NCBI GenBank assembly: GCA_023400985.1
Contig: JAEXEN010000004.1
Coordinates: forward strand, 1 to 55,566
Direction: 5' to 3'
Source of the DNA: Bacillota bacterium
GTDB lineage: Bacteria; Bacillota; Clostridia; Christensenellales; CAG-138
DNA: 55,566 bases
Part shown: positions 23,569 through 31,819 of the stretch, piece after piece
Layout: each line of letters begins with the position of its first letter
Numbering within the stretch: position 1 is the stretch's first letter
Notes under the pieces: model-generated
The model's database searches: none
What the model saw: the letters and a program-made list of their open reading frames with translations, nothing else
Told to the model about the DNA's origin: nothing
Program-made: the position numbers and the translations under genes

Positions 23569-24776
23569 AAATAATCCGAAATATACGGCGTTTGCTGCTC
23601 GATGGAATCCTCGAGCATATCGACCGTGGCCTCGCTTGCCATGATCCGCCCGATTTTTGATAAATAATCCGGCCGCTTATATCCCATGAGCATCGTCGTC
23701 ATGGTTTGAATGCTGATCGAGTCGTCGCATTTCCCGTTTTTCAGTCTTTCGGCCTTCCCCTGTCCGTCCTTGCCGACCGAGAGTAAAAACGTGCCTTGGT
23801 TGCATTCCATAACGGGGTCGGAAAGCGTGAATTCCCACGAGCGCTCCGCTAAATCGGGTTTGAACGGGTATTTCTCCACGAACGCCGTAAAATCCACGAT
23901 GCGCGCCATATAGTACGGGGAGATCGTCTCCTGGATGTTTGCGTCCTCCAGCAAAAAGGCAAGCGGCTCGCCGGTAAACGTATCTCCCTCGACCTTGTCG
24001 ATCATGGAAAAATGCGCCGATACGAAATTCCAAAGCCCCGTGTGCGCGGCCTCGTTGTTGAAGATCATATCCTTGATATGGAAAATGTCGTTGGAGAGCC
24101 AGTAGATCACATAGCCGTCGGGCTCGTCGTTTTCATTGTAGTAAACGGCCGCCATGATATCGTCCGAATCCCAAAGCCAGTATTCGTTCCATGCAAGCTC
24201 GTCGCGCAGCACCGCTCCGTGCGTGCGCATCGCGTAGCGCTCATAGGTTTTTTTCAGCTCTTCGCTGTCCACATCGATCCGCTGTACCCGCCCCGCGACC
24301 TGTTTGCTCTTTGGGAGCTGGTAATCCTTGATCTCGTAGGAGATTTTGTCGGATACGATCTCCCATCCTTTTCTTCTGTAGTACGGGATGGAATACGGGT
24401 ACAAATAGCTTATGGTTTGGCCCCTTTTCCGCATGTTCTTGAGCGCCTGCTCCAAAAGCTTGTGCATGAGGCCCTGCCCCGAATATTCGGGATAGGTGCC
24501 CACGCCCGTGAGCCCGCCCATATCGTAGGTGCGCTGAAAGACCCGCGCCTTCATCGGGTACACCGCCACCTGCGATACGAGGGTTTCCTTATCGAACCAC
24601 CCTAGTACGTCCGCTTTTTCCATGGTGGGGAATTTGGCGCGGATGATCTCCTTGTCCTGCCAGCCGATCTCATGAAGGTCCTGTTCCGTTACCTGAAAAA
24701 CATAGCGCAGCAACTGGTTGTACTGCTCCATATACTTGCTTTCGACCGGCCTCATTTTTAAGTTTCTCTGATTCAT
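23565..24776 (-). CDS. Eis-like GNAT N-acetyltransferase
   Basis: The 403 residues match the Eis layout: an N-terminal GNAT domain with GGLTGVGTYPEYSGQGLMHKLL (acetyl-CoA loop), a second degenerate GNAT, and a C-terminal sterol-carrier-like domain. The protein ends in a free carboxylate at ISDYF, and Eis uses its C-terminus as a base. Eis enzymes acetylate amines on small molecules or proteins; the target here is unknown. AAGGGGTG is the ribosome site. Confidence 0.85.
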   Translation of the reverse strand: MNQRNLKMRPVESKYMEQYNQLLRYVFQVTEQDLHEIGWQDKEIIRAKFPTMEKADVLGWFDKETLVSQVAVYPMKARVFQRTYDMGGLTGVGTYPEYSGQGLMHKLLEQALKNMRKRGQTISYLYPYSIPYYRRKGWEIVSDKISYEIKDYQLPKSKQVAGRVQRIDVDSEELKKTYERYAMRTHGAVLRDELAWNEYWLWDSDDIMAAVYYNENDEPDGYVIYWLSNDIFHIKDMIFNNEAAHTGLWNFVSAHFSMIDKVEGDTFTGEPLAFLLEDANIQETISPYYMARIVDFTAFVEKYPFKPDLAERSWEFTLSDPVMECNQGTFLLSVGKDGQGKAERLKNGKCDDSISIQTMTTMLMGYKRPDYLSKIGRIMASEATVDMLEDSIEQQTPYISDYF

Positions 24777-24810
24777 AGCGCACCCCTTTATGGTGGCGGT
24801 ACGTTTCGCC

Positions 24811-25647
24811 CTATTTCACATTCGACTTCGGATACATCGTCTCGAGCAACGCTTCCACGGCCCGCGAAGGAAGAAGCCGTTTCAAAAACACGAATATCTT
24901 GTATATCGCGCCCACCGTTCGCCGTACCGGCGGGTTTTTGGAGCGGATGGTACGAAGGACGACCTTCACCACAGAATTCGGCGGCAGACCGTTTTCCTCG
25001 TCGTGTTCCATCTGCTTGACCGCCTGCGTGAAACGCGTGCCGTAGGCGGTTTCCTTGCATTTTTCCGCATAAACGCGCGCGGCGGTGAATCCCGTTTTCA
25101 CATCTCCCGGCTCCACCAGCGCCGCTTTCACGCCCCATGGTCTAAGCTCGACGCGAAGCCCCTCCGTGAGCGCCTCCAAAGCGTATTTTGACGAGCTGTA
25201 CAGCGTTTGGAAGGGTATCGAGAATATGCCGCCCACCGAGCCGATGTTGACGATGAGTCCGTTTTCCCTCTCGCGCATGTTCTTCAGCACCGCGCCGATG
25301 CACCGTAAGGCTCCCGCGTAGTTGACGTCCATCTGCCTTAAGGCCTCCGCGCCCGAGCAATCCTCCACCGCGCCCGCGATGCCCGTCCCCGCGCAGTTCA
25401 CCAAAATGTCGATGCGGCCTTCCTTCTCCAAAATGCTGCCGACGGCGCTTTGCACGGAACGCTCATCCGTCACGTCCATTTGAAGCATCGTAACGCTTCC
25501 CTCGCCGCAAGATACGCTTTCGCCGCCGCGCCGCGAAGCGCCGTACACTGTAAAGCCGAGTACGCCGAGCGCATGCGCCGTTTCATAGCCTATGCCGGAG
25601 CTTGCGCCCGTCACGAGCGCCACATTGCCGTAGGGGTTTTTGAACAT
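24811..25647 (-). CDS. Short-chain dehydrogenase/reductase
   Basis: A 278-residue SDR with VTGASSGIGYETA, DILVNCAGTGIAG, Ser in NIGSVGG, and LYSSSKYALEAL (YxxxK). A hydrophobic/basic C-terminal tail (KIFVFLKRLLPSR) is shared with the SDR at 22708. ATG at 25647 is chosen because GGAGGG precedes it; the longer in-frame extension lacks a ribosome site. Probably co-transcribed with the Eis-like gene 34 bp downstream. Confidence 0.87.
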   Translation of the reverse strand: MFKNPYGNVALVTGASSGIGYETAHALGVLGFTVYGASRRGGESVSCGEGSVTMLQMDVTDERSVQSAVGSILEKEGRIDILVNCAGTGIAGAVEDCSGAEALRQMDVNYAGALRCIGAVLKNMRERENGLIVNIGSVGGIFSIPFQTLYSSSKYALEALTEGLRVELRPWGVKAALVEPGDVKTGFTAARVYAEKCKETAYGTRFTQAVKQMEHDEENGLPPNSVVKVVLRTIRSKNPPVRRTVGAIYKIFVFLKRLLPSRAVEALLETMYPKSNVK

Positions 25648-25783
25648 AAAAAGCCCTCCGTTTTCCGCATGAATTAAAATGAATGCGATATGCCTTATTC
25701 TAGCACATTTTCTTTTTTCCTTCATCGTGCTATGCTGAACATGCGCGAACATCCTTTACAAATTGCATTACGGAGGTATTCTT

Positions 25784-26176
25784 ATGAGCGAACCTGTAAA
25801 AGCGCCCGCGGTCCGTCTCTACGGCACAGTGCTCGATTGCCTCGACGCAAAGAGCCTCGCACGGTTTTACGAGCGCCTGCTCGGCTGGCGGCTGACTATG
25901 GACGAGTTGGACTGGTGCTCGCTCAGGGAGCCAAACGGCACGGGACGCATCTCCTTTCAATCGGAGCCCGATTATGTGCCGCCCGTATGGCCGCCCGAAG
26001 CGGGCAAGCAGCAGCATTCCATGCATCTCGATTTTGAGGTGGACGACCTTGAAGCCGCTTGCGCGTATGCGCTTTCCTGCGGGGCGACACTCTCGCCCGA
26101 GCAGCTTTTAGATGATGTACGCGTGTTTTTCGACCCTTCCGGCCACCCCTTTTGCTTTTTTGTGGTGACATGGTAA
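25784..26176 (+). CDS. VOC (glyoxalase/bleomycin resistance fold) protein 1
   Basis: A 130-residue single-domain VOC protein. The core includes LDCLDAKSLARFYERLLGW, SEPDYVPPVWPPE, HLDFEVDDLEAACAYAL and DPSGHPFCFF. The His of HLDFEV and the Glu positions typical of VOC metal sites are partly present. CGGAGG precedes the ATG. It is a tandem paralog of the gene at 26218. Substrate unknown. Confidence 0.85.
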   Translation: MSEPVKAPAVRLYGTVLDCLDAKSLARFYERLLGWRLTMDELDWCSLREPNGTGRISFQSEPDYVPPVWPPEAGKQQHSMHLDFEVDDLEAACAYALSCGATLSPEQLLDDVRVFFDPSGHPFCFFVVTW

Positions 26177-26217
26177 CCCGGCTTTTAAAAAACCGATTCG
26201 ATTCTAAGGAGGCGGCT

Positions 26218-26607
26218 ATGGCGCGGAAAATTCCCGACGGGCTCAATATCCATTTCGATTCCGTGGTGCTCGACTGTCTCGTCGCCCACGACCTCGCAAT
26301 ATTTTACTCGAACCTTTTAGGCTGGCCGATCGCGCACGAAACGCCGGATTTTTCCGCCGTAAAAAGCCCGGACGGCGCCATGTACATTTACTGTCAGTTT
26401 GAGCCGGACTATGAGTCTCCCGTATGGCCCACGCAAAAGGGAAAGCCGCAGATGACGGAGCATCTCGACTTTGGCGTAAATGATCTTAACGCAGGCGTAA
26501 AGCACGCGCTCAATTGCGGGGCGGCGCTTTCGCCGGTACAGTACCTCGATACGGTCCGCATCTGCATCGATCCGGCGGGGCATCCGTTCTGCCTGTGCGG
26601 GGAATAG
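26218..26607 (+). CDS. VOC (glyoxalase/bleomycin resistance fold) protein 2
   Basis: The 129-residue paralog of the preceding gene shares its layout: VLDCLVAHDLAIFYSNLLGW, FEPDYESPVWPT, EHLDFGVNDLNAGVKHAL and DPAGHPFCLC. ATG at 26218 has AAGGAGG upstream. It is probably co-transcribed with the first VOC gene and the desulfurase. The pair looks like a tandem duplication that has diverged, perhaps giving a heterodimer. Confidence 0.83.
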   Translation: MARKIPDGLNIHFDSVVLDCLVAHDLAIFYSNLLGWPIAHETPDFSAVKSPDGAMYIYCQFEPDYESPVWPTQKGKPQMTEHLDFGVNDLNAGVKHALNCGAALSPVQYLDTVRICIDPAGHPFCLCGE

Positions 26608-26636
26608 TTGTTCTAAAAGGGAATCCGGAGGCTTTC

Positions 26637-27791
26637 ATGCATCAGATCTATCTCGACAACGGCGCGACTTCCTTCCCGAAAGCGCCCGGCGTGGCTGAAG
26701 CCATGGCGCATTATATTCTCGATGTAGGCGCAAATATCGGCCGCGCCTCCTACCCCGCCGCATCCGAGGCCGCGCTTACGGCCCTCGGGGCGCGCGAAAA
26801 GCTCTTAAAGCTCTTTCATTTTTCCGACCCTTCGCACGTCGTATTTACTTCCGGCGCAACTGCCGCGCTCAACCAGGCGATCAAGGGTTTTTTGCATGAA
26901 GGGGATCATGCGATCGCCGGCGCGCTCGAACATAACGCCGTGATGCGCCCTTTAGCGCAGCTTATGAAGCATGGCGTAGCGATATCGCGCATAGAGGCGG
27001 ACGAGCAGGGTTTTATCGATCCCGATTCTCTTAAAAAACTGATCCGTCCCAACACCAAGCTCGTCGTCGTTTCGCATGCCTCCAACGTATGCGGCACGCT
27101 TGCGCCTATAGAAGAAATCGCCGCTGTCTGTAAAGAGCACGGCATTCCTCTCGTACTTGATGCGGCGCAGACGGCGGGGCATTATCCCGTCGACTTTGAA
27201 GCGCTTTCTTTAAGCGCGCTTTGCGTGCCCGCGCACAAGGGGCTTCTCGGGCCGCAGGGCGTAGGGGCGCTGCTCCTTTCTCCCGCCTTCGCGAAATCGC
27301 TCGAGCCTCTTATAAGCGGCGGCACGGGGAGCATGTCCGACAGTGAAGAAATACCGCCCTACATGCCCGATAAATTCGAGGTGGGCACGCTGAACCTTCC
27401 GGGCATTTACGGGTTTGACGCGGCGCTTTCCTTCGTGCTCGAGACGGGCGTAGAGGCGCTCCGCGAAAGGGAAACGGCGCTTACCGCAAGGTTTTTGACC
27501 GGCATGGAGGGCGTCAGATCGGCCCGCCTTGTCGGAACCGCGGAGCTTGCCCGGCGCGTGGGCGTTATAAGCCTCGATTTTTTAGAAAAAGATAACGCCG
27601 CCGTCGCATTTGCGCTCGAGCGGGATTGCGGCATTCTGACGCGCTGCGGGCTTCACTGCGCTCCAAACGCGCACAAAACGCTCCGCACGTTTCCCCACGG
27701 GACGGTGCGGTTTTCTGTCGGATATTATACGACGGAGGTTGAAATTGATGCGGCAGTGGCCGCCATAGAGAAGATTTGTGAGTTCTGCTAA
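26637..27791 (+). CDS. Cysteine desulfurase-family protein (EF2568 type)
   Basis: This class V aminotransferase uses PLP to release S or Se from (seleno)cysteine. The 384 residues include YLDNGATSFPKAP, FTSGATAALN, LDAAQTAGHYPVDF, the PLP Lys in PAHKGLLGPQG, and the active Cys loop RCGLHCAPNAHKTLRTFPHG. The RxGLHCAPxAHKT pattern marks the subfamily (TIGR01977) known to travel with selD in selenium-dependent molybdenum hydroxylase organisms. selD-yqeB-yqeC lie 3 kb away. CCGGAGG precedes the ATG. The subfamily call is fairly sure; the Se role is inferred from context. Confidence 0.87.
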   Translation: MHQIYLDNGATSFPKAPGVAEAMAHYILDVGANIGRASYPAASEAALTALGAREKLLKLFHFSDPSHVVFTSGATAALNQAIKGFLHEGDHAIAGALEHNAVMRPLAQLMKHGVAISRIEADEQGFIDPDSLKKLIRPNTKLVVVSHASNVCGTLAPIEEIAAVCKEHGIPLVLDAAQTAGHYPVDFEALSLSALCVPAHKGLLGPQGVGALLLSPAFAKSLEPLISGGTGSMSDSEEIPPYMPDKFEVGTLNLPGIYGFDAALSFVLETGVEALRERETALTARFLTGMEGVRSARLVGTAELARRVGVISLDFLEKDNAAVAFALERDCGILTRCGLHCAPNAHKTLRTFPHGTVRFSVGYYTTEVEIDAAVAAIEKICEFC

Positions 27792-27885
27792 ATTTTCCTG
27801 ATTAAATTTAAGCATCGTGTCGTGTATAAGTGACTCTTGTTTGTATTTCACGCTTGCTTTATGGTATTTGGTGTCGGAGGTTTCC

Positions 27886-28377
27886 ATGACGCTTCGCTTT
27901 AAACCGCTTTCCCCTGCCGACTTTACGGATTTTCACCGATTGATGACGGAATACTACCGAACCAGCGAAGATGCCGATACGCCGGAAGATGTGATCGACG
28001 CTTTCATCCACCGCCTGTTTAACGGTGTGCTTAGCGGCGAGCTTCACGGTTGCCTCGCTTATTGTGAAACGATCCCGGCAGGCTTCGCACTTTTTAAAAA
28101 AGACAACGGTCGCGGCGATTTTACCGAAATCATAAACTATGGCACCATTCTTGAAATTGGCCTTGCACAGCAATTTCAAGCCAAAGGTCTTGGCAAGGCG
28201 CTTGTTGCGCATGTCGAAAAAGAGCTTCTCGCACTTACCGTTGAAGGCCTTTATGTGTGTGCTTACGGGCCGGCGCAGCGGTTTTGGATCGCGTGCGGTT
28301 ATCAGAATTCCAAAAAGCCTGCCGCAAACGGTCTGCCGATTTTTATAAAGGCGGTTGAAGACGGAGGTACTCAGTGA
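27886..28377 (+). CDS. GNAT-family N-acetyltransferase
   Basis: A 163-residue GNAT protein. Motif A is LEIGLAQQFQAKGLGKALVAHVEKEL with the Q-x-x-G-L-G acetyl-CoA loop, and the C-terminal YGPAQRFWIACGYQ is typical. ATG at 27886 follows GGAGG at 27876. It overlaps the next gene's GTG start, so the two are coupled. Substrate unknown. Confidence 0.85.
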   Translation: MTLRFKPLSPADFTDFHRLMTEYYRTSEDADTPEDVIDAFIHRLFNGVLSGELHGCLAYCETIPAGFALFKKDNGRGDFTEIINYGTILEIGLAQQFQAKGLGKALVAHVEKELLALTVEGLYVCAYGPAQRFWIACGYQNSKKPAANGLPIFIKAVEDGGTQ

Positions 28378-29042
28378 ACCAGCGCTTGCAGGCGTCCGAA
28401 TCCTTCCCCGTGGCCGCGCTTTTGAGCTTAAGCGGGGGGCTTATGGACGCGTACTCCTATCTTTGCCGCGGTCAGGTGTTCGCCAACGCACAGACGGGGA
28501 ACATGCTCCTGTTCGGCGTCAATTTGTCCACCGGCAATTTTTCCGAGGCGATACGCTATCTCGTGCCCGTGCTGGCATTTGCGTTCGGCATCGCGCTCGC
28601 GGAGGTCATGCGTCACCGCTTCCGCGGCAAACGGTGGCTGCATTGGCGGCAGGCAGCGATCGTGATCGAAATGCTCTGTTTGTCCGCCGCGGCGTTTTTT
28701 CCGCAAAATTTGAACCTCATCGCCAACAGCCTCATCTCCTTTGCCTGCGGCACGCAGGTGCAGAGCTTCCGCAAGGTGAACGGCAGCAGCATCGCCACCA
28801 CGATGTGCATCGGCAACCTCCGCGCCGCCACGCATGCTTTTTGCGATTACGGCTTCACCAAGGAGAGGCAAATGCTTAAAAACGGCTTCCTCTATTTGAG
28901 CGTGATCGCTACGTTCATTATAGGCGCGGTGCTGGGCAATTTTGTTATAGCCTTCTGGCGCGAACAGGCCGTGCTCGCCTGCCTGCCGTTTTTAATTGCG
29001 GCGTTCTTTTTGATGCTCGAAAGCGGGGAGCATCCCGCATGA
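28374..29042 (+). CDS. DUF1275 (YoaK family) membrane protein
   Basis: A 222-residue polytopic membrane protein. The family signature is present: GGLMDAYSYLCRGQVFANAQTGNMLLFG near the N-terminus and ASxxxCGTQVQSFRKVNG in the middle. About six helices are expected. The start is GTG at 28374 overlapping the upstream stop (GTGA) with GGAGG before it. Biochemical function is not known for the family. Confidence 0.88.
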   Translation: MNQRLQASESFPVAALLSLSGGLMDAYSYLCRGQVFANAQTGNMLLFGVNLSTGNFSEAIRYLVPVLAFAFGIALAEVMRHRFRGKRWLHWRQAAIVIEMLCLSAAAFFPQNLNLIANSLISFACGTQVQSFRKVNGSSIATTMCIGNLRAATHAFCDYGFTKERQMLKNGFLYLSVIATFIIGAVLGNFVIAFWREQAVLACLPFLIAAFFLMLESGEHPA

Positions 29043-29048
29043 AGCATT

Positions 29049-29082
29049 CGGGCACGCTGGCTTTTTTCAAACACGCCCTAAG
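29049..29082 (-). repeat. Solo copy of the GGGCGTGTTTGAAAA repeat end
   Basis: The minus strand reads TTAGGGCGTGTTTGAAAAAA followed by GCCAGCGTGCCC. It closely matches the left end of the element at 12931 and the variant at 13092. It sits between the convergent DUF1275 and SMR genes. Confidence 0.55.
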
Positions 29083-29395
29083 CCGAGGTGAGCTTGAGCC
29101 CCAGTATGCCTATGAGTATCAGGCATAAAAACCCAAGCCGAGGCAGGCTGATCGGCTCGTGAAACAAGAATATCCCCACCAGCACCGCGCCCAGGGCGCC
29201 TATTCCCGTCCAAATGGCATACGCCGTGCCAAGCGGCAGCGTTTTTGTGGCGAGCGACAGGAAATAAAAGCTCACAAGCATGCCGCCCGCCGTGACGACG
29301 GACGGCCAAAGCTTCGTAAAGCCCTCTGAATACTTGAGCCCCGTCGCCCAAACCACCTCAAAAAGCCCCGCGACGATCAAAAACAGCCAGTTCAT
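29078..29395 (-). CDS. SMR-family exporter, SugE/Gdx-like
   Basis: A 105-residue, four-helix small multidrug resistance protein. It has the essential Glu in LFEVVWATGLKYSEGF, the SugE-type Gly/Trp pattern, and AYAIWTGIGALGAVLVG. The SugE/Gdx subgroup exports guanidinium as a dual-topology dimer. ATG at 29395 has a perfect AGGAGGTAA site. No guanidine riboswitch was found upstream; instead the palindrome field begins. Confidence 0.88.
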   Translation of the reverse strand: MNWLFLIVAGLFEVVWATGLKYSEGFTKLWPSVVTAGGMLVSFYFLSLATKTLPLGTAYAIWTGIGALGAVLVGIFLFHEPISLPRLGFLCLILIGILGLKLTSA

Positions 29396-29640
29396 AATTA
29401 CCTCCTGCATAATAATTAAGGCCGGGATTGTCAAGGGGCGTACCCCTTGACTTTCTTCCGGCTTAGGCGGCATGTACACGTCCGGCAAAGCCGGAGCCCT
29501 TACGGGCCCAGGCCTATGGCCTCGCGTGCCGAAACGAAGGTCGCGTTTGTGCCCCGAAGGACCAAACGCATAGCACCTTGTTGAAGTACTGGAAATTCAA
29601 GAATTTGCAGTAGATCAAAGCCGCAGGCTTTCGTCCCTTT

Positions 29641-29731
29641 CACGCTTTACCGCCCGCAACCTTAATTGTCGCCGTAGGCGGCATCAGTAGTACCCGTAGG
29701 GTAGAAATGCATAGCATTTAGGTAAAGCGTG
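29641..29731. other. Nested, cloverleaf-like inverted repeat
   Basis: CACGCTTTAC (29641-29650) is the exact complement of GTAAAGCGTG (29722-29731). They enclose three small hairpins: GCCG(TA)GGC around 29669-29682, TACCC/GGGTA (29691-29703) and AAATGC/GCATTT (29705-29719). The pattern could be a folded RNA or a DNA cruciform. No known RNA family was recognised. Confidence 0.45.
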
Positions 29732-29773
29732 CAACCTCACAAAAATGCCGCAGGGCACTTTTGTGACATACAA

Positions 29774-29814
29774 GAGCCCGGGAAATATCGCATGCGATAC
29801 CTCCCGGGCTTTTC
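29774..29814 (+). terminator. Strong palindrome with T-run
   Basis: AGCCCGGGA and ATATCGC pair with GCGATA and TCCCGGGCT, followed by TTTT on the plus strand. On the minus strand it lies between selD and the SMR gene. Confidence 0.55.
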
Positions 29815-29970
29815 CCCCTCCGTGTGACGCGGCGCTTTGCCGCGCGTTTTCTCTCGGTCGCTGTCCGGCTTGCCGCGGAACCCTAGAAAACGATTTGTTA
29901 AAGTAAGGGGATCGAACCCTTACCTTTGCCTGTTTATGCTATCAAAGCCTGCGCGCCGCGTCAAGCCTTT

Positions 29971-31005
29971 TTATCTGAGCCTTATCCATGCCCCGTCGTA
30001 GGGCTTCACCGTACCCGCGCGCTGTGCGCTCGGCACCTTAGCTTTGAGCGCTTCGTAAAAGGCGTCCGCCTGTTCGTTCGCTACGGCGATCAGAAGCCCG
30101 CCCGATGTCTGCGGGTCGTAAAGCGCATCCTGCACTTCAAGCGCCGTATCCCCCGCGTCCACGCCGGCTTGGGCGAAGCTGCGATTGCGGTAAAGCCCGG
30201 CGGGCAAAAGCCCCATCCGCGCAAAGGAAAGCGCCTCGGGCAAAATATCGAGCTCTTCGGTATGGACTTCGAACGTCGCCCCCGACCCCTGCGCCATTTC
30301 AAGCGCATGGCCCAAAAAACCGAATCCCGTCACATCCGTACAGGCGTGCGCGTCAAACCGCACCATAACGTCCCGCGCGGCCTTGTTGAGCGTGATCATG
30401 AGGCGGTACATAAGCGTTTCGCCGCCTTTGCTCAAAAGCTCCGCCTTCATCGCCGTGGAGAGGATGCCGATCCCGAGCGGCTTTGTGAGAAAAAGCGCGT
30501 CCCCTATTTTCGCGCCGCTGTTGGTGAGCATTTTTTCAGGGTGCACAAAACCCGTCACGCTTAAGCCGTACTTGGGCTCATCGTCGAAGATGCTGTGCCC
30601 GCCCGCGATCACGGCGCCTGCCTCGTACACCTTTTCGTAGCCGCCGCGCAAGATGGCGTGCACATGCCGACTCTCCATATTCTCAGGCACGCAGAGTATG
30701 TTGAGCGCTATTTTGGGCTCGCCGCCCATGGCATAGATATCGCTCAATGCATTCGTCGCGGCGATCTGGCCGAACAGATACGGGTCGTCCGCGATAGGCG
30801 GAAAAAAGTCGAGCGTCTGCACGAGCGCGAGCTCGTCATTTACCTTATAAACCGCCGCGTCGTCGCTCTTGTCGTAGCCGACCAGAAGGTTTTCGTCCCT
30901 GTGCGCGGGAAGCCCCGTTAAGAGCTTGGAGAGCGTGCCCGCCCCCACCTTTGCTCCGCAGCCCGCGCATTTGGCGAGCTTGGTAAGTTTGATGTCTTCG
31001 TCCAT
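29971..31005 (-). CDS. selD: Selenide, water dikinase
   Basis: SelD makes selenophosphate from selenide and ATP. The 344-residue product (start ATG at 31005, GAGGG upstream) has the glycine-rich catalytic loop KCAGCGAKVG. The Cys of AGCG corresponds to E. coli Cys17 and is a Cys codon, not UGA. E. coli Cys19 is Ala here. FFPPIADDPYLFGQIAATNALSDIYAMGG and TDVTGFGFLGHALEMA are family hallmarks. It follows yqeB by 10 bp. No selA, selB, selC or tRNA 2-selenouridine synthase is in view, so selenophosphate may serve a molybdenum hydroxylase cofactor. Confidence 0.95.
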   Translation of the reverse strand: MDEDIKLTKLAKCAGCGAKVGAGTLSKLLTGLPAHRDENLLVGYDKSDDAAVYKVNDELALVQTLDFFPPIADDPYLFGQIAATNALSDIYAMGGEPKIALNILCVPENMESRHVHAILRGGYEKVYEAGAVIAGGHSIFDDEPKYGLSVTGFVHPEKMLTNSGAKIGDALFLTKPLGIGILSTAMKAELLSKGGETLMYRLMITLNKAARDVMVRFDAHACTDVTGFGFLGHALEMAQGSGATFEVHTEELDILPEALSFARMGLLPAGLYRNRSFAQAGVDAGDTALEVQDALYDPQTSGGLLIAVANEQADAFYEALKAKVPSAQRAGTVKPYDGAWIRLR

Positions 31006-31015
31006 GTTGATCCCT

Positions 31016-31819
31016 CTATTCTTGTACGGAAAAATGTAAGATAGCCTCAAGGACCGCGCCGCCCAAAGCCCGCGCCTTGTCGGATACCGTAAAGCAATGG
31101 CGAAGCTCGCAGCGCGGGTCCACGTCCGCACACTTCATACCCTTTGGCACGCTGATCCCGTCGGGCAAAATGCCGCGCAATGTACCTTTGATCTTTGCCT
31201 TTACCGGCGCGTCGTTCACATAGGCCACCGTTTCCCCCGCCTCTACCGTGTCGCCGATGTTCCTCACGGCGCGAAACATCCCTTTTTCAGGCGCATGCAT
31301 CACGCGCTCAAAGGTGAAGCCGTCGATGCTTCCGGGCTCTTTCGTATCGGGGTGCGGACTTCCTTCGTAGTACACGCGGCCGAGGTCATGCCCGCGCATG
31401 GTCTCCACCGCCGCATGGCAGTCGACCCCTGCGGTAAACCCGGGCCCGAGCGCAACGACGATAGGCGCGTCGGTGATTTTCGTCCCCGTGTTCCTTTTGG
31501 CGAGGATGGCATCCACAAGCGCCGCGGGCTTAAGCGCCTTTACGCACGCCGCCCCCTCGTCCGCGAGCACCGCGATATTTCCCGCCGAAACGATCCTAAG
31601 CGCGTCGACGGCATCCGAAGCAAAAACGCCCGTAATATCTTCCACCGTCGCCGTTTTCTCCTTGATTGCCCGGGAAATACTCACCGTGCGGCGTATGGCC
31701 GTAGGGTTTTCGATCTCCGTCATGATCACGGCGAAGTTGGCGCGGTGAAGTCTAAGCGCGACGCCCGTCGCGAGGTCGCCCGCGCCCTTTATCACCACAA
31801 GCGGCTTTTGTTTTCCCAT
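31016..31819 (-). CDS. yqeB: Selenium-dependent molybdenum hydroxylase system protein, YqeB family
   Basis: The YqeB/EF2563 family accompanies orphan selD genes and selenium-dependent molybdenum hydroxylases. The 267 residues begin with a Rossmann-like VVIKGAGDLATGVALRL and continue with MTEIENPTAIRRTVS, ALGPGFTAGVDCHAAVET and HDLGRVYYEGSPHPDT. A biotinyl-lipoyl-like C-terminal segment (VEAGETVAYVNDAPVKAKIKG) follows. It overlaps yqeC by 28 nt, which implies coupling. The biochemical step is unproven. Confidence 0.9.
   Translation of the reverse strand: MGKQKPLVVIKGAGDLATGVALRLHRANFAVIMTEIENPTAIRRTVSISRAIKEKTATVEDITGVFASDAVDALRIVSAGNIAVLADEGAACVKALKPAALVDAILAKRNTGTKITDAPIVVALGPGFTAGVDCHAAVETMRGHDLGRVYYEGSPHPDTKEPGSIDGFTFERVMHAPEKGMFRAVRNIGDTVEAGETVAYVNDAPVKAKIKGTLRGILPDGISVPKGMKCADVDPRCELRHCFTVSDKARALGGAVLEAILHFSVQE

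Larger units (their letters stand above)
29425..29970. repeat. Palindrome field containing repeat copy C
   Basis: This gene-free stretch holds at least eleven small palindromes. They include TCAAGGGG/CCCCTTGA (29431-29450), TCCGGC/GCCGGA (29481-29495), GCCC/GGGC (29496-29507), AGGCC/GGCCT (29510-29522), GCGTTTG/CAAACGC (29543-29569), AAAGCC/GGCTTT (29618-29631), TCACAAAA/TTTTGTGA (29736-29765) and GTAAGGG/CCCTTAC (29904-29925). About 29452-29535 on the minus strand matches copies A and D. No coding potential is convincing. Confidence 0.65.

Noticed and set aside
29396..29500. Guanidine riboswitch upstream of the SugE/Gdx-like gene
   Set aside because: The guanidine-II type needs two hairpins with ACGR loops. 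The hairpin here has a TACG-type loop and belongs to the palindrome field. No type I or III consensus was seen.
29900..29990. tRNA-Sec gene next to selD
   Set aside because: Only a T-arm-like hairpin is present. No acceptor, D or anticodon arms can be built, and the 5' part would overlap selD.
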